NCBI GenBank assembly: GCA_946183895.1
Contig: CAMHDX010000076.1
Coordinates: forward strand, 1-5,703
Reading direction: 5' to 3'
DNA length: 5,703 nucleotides
DNA from: an uncultured Porphyromonadaceae bacterium
GTDB taxonomy: Bacteria; Bacteroidota; Bacteroidia; Bacteroidales; Muribaculaceae
The position numbers and the translations under genes are program-made. Numbering within the stretch: the first letter of the stretch is position 1; each line of letters begins with the position of its first letter. The notes below the pieces were generated by a model. It did not search any database and was not told the DNA's origin. It saw only the letters and a program-made list of their open reading frames with translations. Below are positions 1 to 5,703 of the stretch, piece by piece.

Positions 1-1112
<1,112 letters not shown>

Positions 1113-2195
1113 TTAGAAATGCCAGCCTTGGGTCACGATAACCGCCATGACAACAAGGTTGACCAGCCCCATGGGCATGAGGTAGCGCCACTCGAGCGCG
1201 AGCAGCTGGTCGATGCGCACACGCGGGAACGACCACCTGATCCACATGAACAGGAAGGTCATGAAGAACGCCTTGCCCAGGAACCACAACGAGCTCGGAA
1301 TGTAGTCCATCACGGTGTTGAAACCTTCCCAGCCCGGCACATGCAGGGGCATCCAGCCTCCCAGGAACAACAACGCAGCGATACCGCTGACGATGAACAG
1401 GTTGAGGTACTCGGCAAGGTAGAACAAGCCATAGTGGATGCCGCTATACTCGGTGTGATAACCCGCCGTGAGCTCATGCTCCGCCTCGGGCAGGTCAAAC
1501 GGGCCGCGGTTGTTCTCGGCATTGGCGGCGATGGTGTAGATGACAAACGCCACGATGGCGGGCAGATGACCCTTGAAGAGGAACCACCCGTCGGACTGAG
1601 CCTCAACAATGCCGGTGATGCTCATCGTGCCGGCAAGGCAAACCATCGTCAGCACGCTGAAGCCCACACTCAGCTCGTAACTGATCATCTGGGCGCCCGA
1701 GCGCATCGCGCCCAGCAGCGAGTACTTGCTATTGCTCGACCAGCCGGCAAGCAACACGCCCAGCACACCGATGCTCGACACCGCGATGATAAAGAACACG
1801 CCGATGTTGAAGTCAATCACCTGGAAGCCCTTGCCCCACGGCAGACACGCGAATGTCAGCACACTGGCTATCACAACCAGGAACGGCGCCAGGAAGAACA
1901 AGAACTTGTCGGTGCTCCACAGGCGGATAATCTCCTTCTGCAAAATCTTGATGACGTCGGCAAAGATCTGCAACGTGCCTTTAGGACCCACACGATTGGG
2001 GCCGAGGCGACATTGAATCCATGCGCACACCCAACGCTCATACATGATGTAGATCATGGCGATGAGCGAATAGGCCACCAACAAGAACAGGGCTACCAGG
2101 ACACACTCGATGGTAGTCACCAACCATGGCAACGTGGGCATCCACCCCGTGAGCAGGTCGTGCACCCAACCGGTTACTATACTCAAGTCAAACAT
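1113..2195 (-). CDS. nuoH: NADH-quinone oxidoreductase (complex I) subunit H
   Basis: Membrane subunit that anchors the peripheral arm and forms much of the quinone tunnel of complex I. The protein is 360 aa and multi-spanning, with hydrophobic segments around residues 25-50, 97-118, 130-151, 175-197, 209-225, 256-280, 302-319 and 341-356. Family motifs are all present: [19 protein letters not shown] at 53-71, [19 protein letters not shown] at 148-166, [17 protein letters not shown] at 226-242 (acidic quinone-site loop), GYHTEYSG at 245-252 and [10 protein letters not shown] at 323-332. I chose the ATG at 2195: it follows an AT-rich leader and starts MFDLSIV. The alternative TTG at 2237 would add 14 polar residues unlike family N-termini. 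Upstream is nuoCD (94-nt gap). Downstream the usual partner nuoI is missing and atpD follows instead. Confidence 0.97.
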   Translation of the reverse strand: MFDLSIVTGWVHDLLTGWMPTLPWLVTTIECVLVALFLLVAYSLIAMIYIMYERWVCAWIQCRLGPNRVGPKGTLQIFADVIKILQKEIIRLWSTDKFLFFLAPFLVVIASVLTFACLPWGKGFQVIDFNIGVFFIIAVSSIGVLGVLLAGWSSNSKYSLLGAMRSGAQMISYELSVGFSVLTMVCLAGTMSITGIVEAQSDGWFLFKGHLPAIVAFVIYTIAANAENNRGPFDLPEAEHELTAGYHTEYSGIHYGLFYLAEYLNLFIVSGIAALLFLGGWMPLHVPGWEGFNTVMDYIPSSLWFLGKAFFMTFLFMWIRWSFPRVRIDQLLALEWRYLMPMGLVNLVVMAVIVTQGWHF

Positions 2196-2289
2196 TATTA
2201 TATATATTTTAAGTGGTCTTGACACTTGCCCGGGCAACTCACTACATTCAATCGCAGTCGCCGGTCACGCGCCGGACCCATGTTTTGCT
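2196..2289 (-). promoter_or_regulatory. Spacer and leader between nuoCD and nuoH with short hairpins
   Basis: This 94-nt gap is the longest inside the nuo cluster. The half next to nuoCD is GC-rich and the half next to nuoH is AT-rich (TATATATAATA just before the ATG). It contains a perfect 12-bp palindrome TTGCCCGGGCAA at 2226-2237 and an overlapping 5-bp stem AAGTG/CACTT (2211-2215 with 2223-2227, 7-nt loop). The two share bases and could only form alternately. Neither is followed by a U-run in the nuo direction, so neither is a classical terminator. No SD motif or TAnnTTTG box is seen. A role in RNA processing or translation of nuoH is possible but unproven. Confidence 0.35.
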
Positions 2290-3936
2290 TTAACGGTCAA
2301 TATCAGGAATCACAAAGTCAATCGAGGCTGTGATGGTAATCAAGTCAGCCACCATGTTGTCGCGGCAAGTGAGGTCCACCACACCCACGAGGTTGAAGCA
2401 CGGGCTCTGGAAATGCATGCGATAGGGCTTCTGGAACGGCTTGCTCTCAAGGTCCGCCTCGATGTATACACCGAAGGCGCCACGGCTTGCCTCCACCTGC
2501 TGGTACCAGTGACCGGCAGGCAACTTGATGAGCTTGGGCACCTTGGCAATGTACTCGTTGCCCGGCTCCTGCTCCAGCTTGTCGCACGCCTGGCGCAAAA
2601 TCTTGATGGACTGTACCATCTCGTCCATGCGCACCATGTAGCGCGCCATTGAGTCGCCCTCGGTGCGCGTCACCTCGTCGAACTCAAACTCGTCGTAGAG
2701 CGAGTAGGGATGCTTCTTGCGCACATCGCAGCTCACACCGCTGGCGCGACCCGAAGGTCCGGTGATGGCATAGTCCAACGCCTGCTCGCGGCTCAACAGT
2801 CCCACACCAACCATGCGGTTGCGGGCAATCACATTGCCGGTGAACAGCTGGTGGTACTCCTTGAGGTTCTTCTCAATCACGTCGCACGCGTGGCGCACAT
2901 CGGCAATGAAGTCGGGGTGCACATCAGCCACCACACCGCCTATGGTCTGGTAGCTCATCGACATGCGGGCTCCGCAGGTCTTGTCAAAGATGTCGTAGAT
3001 CAACTCGCGGTCACGGAAACCATAGAAGAACGCCGTGGTCGCGCCCTGGTCCATCGTCAAGCAGCCGTAACTGAGCAGGTGGCTGCTCAACCTCATCAGC
3101 TCGTCCATCATGAGCCTGATCAACTCGGCGCGGCGCGGCACCTCGATGCCGAGCGCCTTCTCGATGCACAAGCACAGGCAGTGACGGTTTTGCATCGCGC
3201 TCATGTAGTCCATGCGCTCGGTGTAGAGCAGCGTCTGCGGGAAGGTGAGGTTCTCGCACAACTTCTCGATGCCGCGGTGGATGTAGCCGCTCACCACGTC
3301 GACCTTGCGCACCATCTCGCCGTCGAGGCTCACACGATAGCGCATCACACCATGGGTGGACGGGTGCTGCGGTCCGACATTGATGACGTATTCGTCGTCC
3401 TCGAATGTCTTGCCCTTGACACAAGTCACCTTGCCGTCGGCACCTTCAACCCAGCGGCACGTGTCGTCCTCGTTCTGCTCGTCGGTCAGGCGCAGGGGGT
3501 TAACCTCGTCGCTCGCATCGTAGTCCTTGCGCAGGGGGTGTCCCACCCAGTCGTTGCGCAAGAAGAATCGGCGCATATCGGGGTGACCGATAAAGGCGAT
3601 GCCGTAGAAGTCGTACACCTCGCGCTCCTGGAAGTTGGCAACGCTCCACACGTCGCTCACGCTGTGCAGCAACGGGCACTCGCGGTCCTCGGTCTCAACG
3701 CGCACGTGCAGCATCTGCTGCGTCGCGCTGTTGGTAAGATAGTAGTAACAGCCCAGCGATGTCTTCCAGTCCATACCCACCACCGCGGTGAGGTAGTCGA
3801 AGCCTAACTGCTCCTTGAGGTTGACCGCGAGCGCGTGCCACTGTGCGTCAGGCACCAGGATGAGCAGCAGCTCGCCGGTCTCGTCAAATTGTGCCTCGGG
3901 GCACATCGCCGCTATTTGTTCTTTTATATCAGCCAT
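2290..3936 (-). CDS. nuoCD: NADH-quinone oxidoreductase (complex I) fused subunit C/D
   Basis: Fused 30-kDa and 49-kDa-type subunits of the complex I quinone module, 548 aa. NuoC occupies about residues 1-140 and carries the signature EREVYDFYGIAFIGHPDMRR (104-123) then DWVGHPLRKDY (129-139). A charged linker at about 141-182 holds two cysteines (160, 172). NuoD runs from about 183 to the end with VGPQHPSTHGVMR (187-199), GYIHRGIEK (217-225), YTERMDYMSAMQNRH (238-252) and a normal C-terminus FVIPDIDR. By homology to Thermus Nqo4, His195 in the HPSTHG loop and Tyr244 should line the quinone headgroup site. A CLCLC cluster lies at 253-257. The start ATG at 3936 follows an AT-rich leader. nuoB is 59 nt upstream and nuoH 94 nt downstream, without nuoE, nuoF or nuoG between, so the NADH-oxidising module is not encoded at its canonical place. 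Confidence 0.97.
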   Translation of the reverse strand: MADIKEQIAAMCPEAQFDETGELLLILVPDAQWHALAVNLKEQLGFDYLTAVVGMDWKTSLGCYYYLTNSATQQMLHVRVETEDRECPLLHSVSDVWSVANFQEREVYDFYGIAFIGHPDMRRFFLRNDWVGHPLRKDYDASDEVNPLRLTDEQNEDDTCRWVEGADGKVTCVKGKTFEDDEYVINVGPQHPSTHGVMRYRVSLDGEMVRKVDVVSGYIHRGIEKLCENLTFPQTLLYTERMDYMSAMQNRHCLCLCIEKALGIEVPRRAELIRLMMDELMRLSSHLLSYGCLTMDQGATTAFFYGFRDRELIYDIFDKTCGARMSMSYQTIGGVVADVHPDFIADVRHACDVIEKNLKEYHQLFTGNVIARNRMVGVGLLSREQALDYAITGPSGRASGVSCDVRKKHPYSLYDEFEFDEVTRTEGDSMARYMVRMDEMVQSIKILRQACDKLEQEPGNEYIAKVPKLIKLPAGHWYQQVEASRGAFGVYIEADLESKPFQKPYRMHFQSPCFNLVGVVDLTCRDNMVADLITITASIDFVIPDIDR

Positions 3937-3995
3937 TATTTATAGTCGATTATTTTATCTACACAGTTGTTGGAAATGTGTTCCGCTACCGGAGT
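3937..3995 (-). promoter_or_regulatory. Spacer and leader between nuoB and nuoCD
   Basis: A 59-nt spacer holding two small potential stems in series: TCCG/CGGA (3982-3985 with 3990-3993, 4-nt loop) and ACACA/TGTGT (3961-3965 with 3977-3981, 11-nt loop). It then becomes AT-rich up to the nuoCD start. There is no SD, no TAnnTTTG box and no U-run after either stem. The stems are weak and may be chance. Confidence 0.3.
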
Positions 3996-4586
3996 TCACT
4001 CGGCATTCAACGCTTTCTCGTCAAGCTTCTCCTTGCGGTTGACTCCGCCAAAGTACTTCTGCACCTTGATCTTGCGCTGCAGCTGCATCAGGCCGTAGAA
4101 GAAGGCCTCGGGACGCGGGGGGCAACCGGGCACATACACGTCGACAGGGATAATCTCGTCAATGCCCTTGACCACACAGTAGCTGTTCTTGAACGGACCG
4201 CCACTGACGGCGCAGCCGCCGCACGCGATCACATACTTGGGCTCAGCCATCTGCTCATACAGGCGCTTGAGCACCGGTGCCATGCGATAGGTGATCGTAC
4301 CCTGACACATGATGTAGTCGGCCTGACGGGGCGAGTTGCGTGCCACCTCAAAGCCGTAGCGCGCCATGTCGTAGCGGGCGGCACCCAGGCACATGAACTC
4401 GATTGCGCAGCAGCTCGTGCCGAAGCAGAACGGCCACAACGAGTTGCTGATGCCCCAATTAATCAACTGGTCCAGCTTGCCCACCACAATGTTGGTGCCG
4501 CCGGCACGCAGCTGCTCCACGAGGTTGTCGATGTACTCATTGTCCTTGAAGTCCTCGTGCTTCATGCTCTTGATTTTCACTTCCAT
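3996..4586 (-). CDS. nuoB: NADH-quinone oxidoreductase (complex I) subunit B
   Basis: Carries iron-sulfur cluster N2, the last electron carrier before quinone, at the junction of the peripheral and membrane arms. The protein is 196 aa. The N2 ligands are visible: the tandem Cys59-Cys60 in FGTSCCAIEF, Cys125 in GGCAVSGGP and Cys155 in PGCPPRPEAF. Other family blocks are LINWGISNSLWP (41-52), GAARYDMARYGFEVAR (68-83), SPRQADYIM (85-93) and the C-terminal FGGVNRKEK (179-187). The start is the ATG at 4586, because AAGGAG sits 7 nt upstream and the overlap with the nuoA stop (ATGGAAGTGA) suggests translational coupling. The frame stays open to a TTG at 4607, which I reject. Only the N2 subunit is here; the NuoI ferredoxin-like subunit that should feed electrons to it is not in the window. 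Confidence 0.97.
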   Translation of the reverse strand: MEVKIKSMKHEDFKDNEYIDNLVEQLRAGGTNIVVGKLDQLINWGISNSLWPFCFGTSCCAIEFMCLGAARYDMARYGFEVARNSPRQADYIMCQGTITYRMAPVLKRLYEQMAEPKYVIACGGCAVSGGPFKNSYCVVKGIDEIIPVDVYVPGCPPRPEAFFYGLMQLQRKIKVQKYFGGVNRKEKLDEKALNAE

Positions 4587-4951
4587 CGCAACGCTCCTTT
4601 CCGCCAAGCATACGCCAGGCCTAATGCCAAGATAACCAGGAATGTACCGACAGCAAGCAATGCCCCGCTACCCACGCTGCGGCATATCGCAGCCCACGGG
4701 AACAAGAACACCGTCTCAACATCGAACATCAAGAACAGGATTGCGAACAGGTAGTAACCCACATGAAACTGAGCCATTGACTCGCCACGCGACGGAATAC
4801 CGCACTCGTAGGGCTCGCCCTTCATCTTGGTGTAACTGCGCGGACCGATAAGCCACGCGATGACCAACGCGCCCACCACAAGCGTCACTCCAGTCAGGAG
4901 CGCCGTCACGGCAAGCGTCGAACTCTGAATACCGAATATTGATATATCCAT
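4577..4951 (-). CDS. nuoA: NADH-quinone oxidoreductase (complex I) subunit A
   Basis: Small membrane subunit that helps close the quinone cavity at the base of the peripheral arm. The protein is 124 aa with three predicted membrane helices at about 13-35, 65-88 and 97-116. The exposed loop after the first helix carries the family motif EPYECGIPSRG (46-56), including the conserved cysteine. The second helix reads YYLFAILFLMFDVETVFLFP (66-85), with the conserved acidic Asp77 and Glu79, matching Asp79/Glu81 of the E. coli protein. Start ATG at 4951 after an AT-rich leader without SD. It is the first gene of the nuo cluster, and its stop lies inside nuoB (10-nt overlap). A candidate promoter and a strong RNA hairpin lie in the 240-nt gap upstream. 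Confidence 0.96.
   Translation of the reverse strand: MDISIFGIQSSTLAVTALLTGVTLVVGALVIAWLIGPRSYTKMKGEPYECGIPSRGESMAQFHVGYYLFAILFLMFDVETVFLFPWAAICRSVGSGALLAVGTFLVILALGLAYAWRKGALRWK
4594..4599 (-). promoter_or_regulatory. Shine-Dalgarno-like site for nuoB
   Basis: AAGGAG on the minus strand lies 7 nt before the nuoB ATG, inside the last codons of nuoA. It decides the nuoB start. It is the only clear SD among the nuo and atpD starts in this window; the others have AT-rich leaders. Because it also encodes nuoA residues it could be coincidental. Confidence 0.55.
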
Positions 4952-4962
4952 AAATCAGTATT

Positions 4963-4982
4963 ATGTTGTATTATAATGTTGT
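4963..4982 (-). repeat. Short direct repeat upstream of nuoA
   Basis: ATGTTGT on the plus strand (ACAACAT in the nuo sense) occurs at 4963-4969 and again at 4976-4982, separated by 6 AT-only bases. It lies 12-31 nt before the nuoA ATG, in the ribosome-loading zone. It could be a protein-binding pair or simple low complexity. Confidence 0.25.
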
Positions 4983-4984
4983 CT

Positions 4985-5000
4985 CTAATGCGTTAATTAG
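4985..5000 (-). promoter_or_regulatory. Minor stem-loop in the nuo leader
   Basis: CTAAT (4985-4989) is complementary to ATTAG (4996-5000) with a 6-nt loop. It lies between the large hairpin and the nuoA start. The stem is short and AT-rich, so it may be chance. Confidence 0.2.
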
Positions 5001-5015
5001 TATAAAGCACATTAT

Positions 5016-5063
5016 AACCATCTCATTGTCACCGCTTTAACAAGCAACGACACTGAGATAGCC
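5016..5063 (-). promoter_or_regulatory. Strong 48-nt stem-loop in the nuo leader
   Basis: Read as minus-strand RNA, bases 5063-5042 pair with 5037-5016 around a 4-nt loop GUUA (5041-5038). Of 22 positions, 15 are Watson-Crick, 6 are G-U and only one (5053/5026, G-A) is mismatched. The same region as plus-strand RNA would have A-C clashes at the six wobble positions, so the fold is good only in the nuo direction. It sits about 65 nt before the nuoA start and only a few nucleotides after the predicted transcription start. No U-run follows, so it is not a classical terminator. A 5' mRNA-stabilising hairpin, a regulatory leader element or a processed small RNA would all fit. Confidence 0.6.
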
Positions 5064-5076
5064 TTCAACTTGACCA

Positions 5077-5107
5077 CAAAGGTAATGAAAAAAAACGATA
5101 CAACGAA
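5077..5107 (-). promoter_or_regulatory. Candidate Bacteroidota sigma-ABfr promoter for the nuo cluster
   Basis: The minus strand carries TACCTTTG at 5084-5077, an exact match to the Bacteroides -7 consensus TAnnTTTG. Upstream are weak -33 candidates: TTCG at 5107-5104 (19-nt gap) or TTG at 5103-5101 (16-nt gap). The spacer includes a T8 tract (5095-5088). Transcription would start near 5070, giving a leader of about 120 nt before nuoA that includes the large stem-loop. This is the only TAnnTTTG match I found in the intergenic regions. Confidence 0.5.
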
Positions 5108-5191
5108 TTTATAATTAATTTTTTTGCACTACCGTTAATATGGCAATTTGTAACAAAATATTACTGAGTTGGTGGTGAATATAATTTAGAA

Positions 5192-5703
5192 TTAATCTCC
5201 GAACTGATAACCCATTAGGATGGCATTGAGGATGCTGTTAACATCGCCAACGCTCACCAGGCCATCGCCATCGGCATCGGCGCTGAACCTGGTTTCGAAA
5301 TTGGGATCAAGGATTTTTTGCAATACATTATTCACATCACCAATGTTAATTTGTCGGTCGCCATCGACATCTAATTCGTAAAGAACTTCGATGATTTCCT
5401 TATAGTACCTCCACCTCCATTCCTCTTTACTTAGCCTATATGACCAATAGCATCCTCTTGGTACATAGATGGTGTAATCTTTTGCGCGAGACTCTCTATA
5501 ACTGTAGGACTCGCTACTTACATCACGAGGTGGGACCTTGGACATGAAGTATGTGCCACGAGGAAAAGTTGTGCCAACGATCTCCTTGACATTCGGTCCA
5601 AAGATGGTCGCCTCGCACATATGGGCAAACTCCATTGTGCTAAATGACAATGAAATCTGATCCCTTCCGACATAGAATTCTTTCGCCGGGAAATATTCGG
5701 TGA
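5192..5703 (-). CDS. BspA-like LRR protein with C-terminal dockerin domain, partial (5' end beyond the window)
   Basis: C-terminal 169 residues of what is probably a secreted or surface protein. The frame stays open to the right edge, so the TTG at 5650 is not a real start. The first part has a leucine-rich-repeat cap pattern: ATIFGPNVKEIVGTTF, then DYTIYVPRGCYWSYRLSKEE and YYKEIIEV. This matches the usual last unit of BspA-type (LRR_5) proteins, where a 'YVP.G....Y' strand precedes a short helix. After it come two dockerin-like calcium-binding loops. The pattern fits extracellular Bacteroidales proteins that bind host or polymer ligands, but the true target cannot be read from this fragment. 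No T9SS-type sorting domain follows the dockerin. Codon use is more AT-rich than in the nuo and atpD genes, as is common for variable surface genes. Confidence 0.8.
   Translation of the reverse strand, partial: TEYFPAKEFYVGRDQISLSFSTMEFAHMCEATIFGPNVKEIVGTTFPRGTYFMSKVPPRDVSSESYSYRESRAKDYTIYVPRGCYWSYRLSKEEWRWRYYKEIIEVLYELDVDGDRQINIGDVNNVLQKILDPNFETRFSADADGDGLVSVGDVNSILNAILMGYQFGD
5216..5371 (-). repeat. Duplicated dockerin-type Ca2+-binding motif (protein-level repeat)
   Basis: Two 21-residue units, DVDGDRQINIGDVNNVLQKI(L) at 5371-5309 and DADGDGLVSVGDVNSILNAI(L) at 5278-5216, separated by 10 residues. Each has Asp at loop positions 1, 3, 5 and 12 and Asn or Ser at 9, as expected for the F-hand calcium loop, followed by a helix. 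Classical dockerins bind cohesins, but in Bacteroidota such tails are common without any known cellulosome. The partner is unknown here. Confidence 0.8.

Larger units (their letters stand above)
4952..5191. other. Intergenic region between the LRR/dockerin gene and nuoA
   Basis: 240 bp, much more AT-rich than the flanking complex I genes, with no credible ORF on either strand. It holds the candidate nuo promoter, the 48-nt hairpin, a minor stem and a short direct repeat. I could not find a convincing intrinsic terminator for the LRR/dockerin gene: the T8 tract at 5095-5088 has no stable GC stem before it, and the only nearby inverted repeats (for example TAATAT/ATATTA at 5136-5141 and 5158-5163) are weak and AT-only. 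Confidence 0.6.

Noticed and set aside
1119..2222. Long plus-strand open frame of 367 codons opposite nuoH
   Set aside because: It is fully antisense to nuoH, is rich in His, Gln and Arg with no domain pattern, and arises from the GC-rich codon bias of the real gene.
2196..2237. TTG at 2237 as nuoH start
   Set aside because: It adds 14 polar residues not expected in NuoH, and the ATG at 2195 has a typical AT-rich leader.
2710..3807. Long plus-strand open frame of 365 codons opposite nuoCD
   Set aside because: Low-complexity shadow (Ala, His, Val, Leu) of the nuoCD reading frame with no family resemblance.
4587..4607. TTG at 4607 as nuoB start
   Set aside because: It would lengthen the overlap with nuoA and ignore the SD placed 7 nt before the ATG at 4586.
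5016..5063. The leader hairpin as an intrinsic terminator of the LRR gene
   Set aside because: The base of the stem is followed by UUAUAAUGUGC rather than a U-run, and the predicted promoter lies upstream of it.
5088..5095. T8 tract (minus strand) as a terminator U-run
   Set aside because: No stable stem precedes it in the direction of transcription; it falls in the spacer of the candidate promoter.
5648..5650. TTG at 5650 as start of the dockerin protein
   Set aside because: The frame continues upstream to the window edge with LRR-like sequence, so the gene is simply cut by the window.

Overview
The window looks like a chromosomal segment from an anaerobic gut-type member of the Bacteroidales (Bacteroidota). 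Four things point there: a fused NuoC-NuoD protein, complex I genes without nuoE, nuoF or nuoG between nuoCD and nuoH, a roughly 20-residue insertion in the ATP synthase beta subunit of the kind seen in Bacteroidota, and a BspA-like leucine-rich-repeat protein ending in a dockerin-type calcium-binding pair. A Muribaculaceae-like source is a reasonable guess from the GC-rich genes, AT-rich spacers and C-terminal dockerin, but it cannot be proven from this stretch.

Every gene I can support lies on the minus strand, so transcription runs from right to left. At the right edge (5192-5703) is the 3' end of a gene for a predicted secreted or surface LRR/dockerin protein. It is followed by a 240-bp AT-rich gap (4952-5191). 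The gap holds a candidate Bacteroidota promoter (TACCTTTG at 5084-5077) and, a few bases downstream in the predicted leader, a 48-nt near-perfect hairpin (5016-5063). Next come nuoA (4577-4951), nuoB (3996-4586, overlapping nuoA by 10 nt), the fused nuoCD (2290-3936) and nuoH (1113-2195). These encode parts of the membrane arm and quinone module of a respiratory complex I. Only 44 nt after nuoH starts atpD (1-1068), the F1 beta subunit, which runs off the left edge after 356 codons.

The genes share an energy-conservation theme: complex I builds the ion gradient and ATP synthase uses it. The odd point is the layout. In Bacteroides-type operons nuoH is followed by nuoI and then nuoJ-N, but here atpD follows directly. 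Either the complex I cluster is split in this lineage, or nuoI-N has been lost, or the contig is joined wrongly at the 44-nt spacer.

The strongest non-coding signal is the leader hairpin. Six of its seven non-Watson-Crick positions are G-U pairs only in RNA read in the nuo direction, which suggests it works as an RNA structure at the 5' end of the nuo message.
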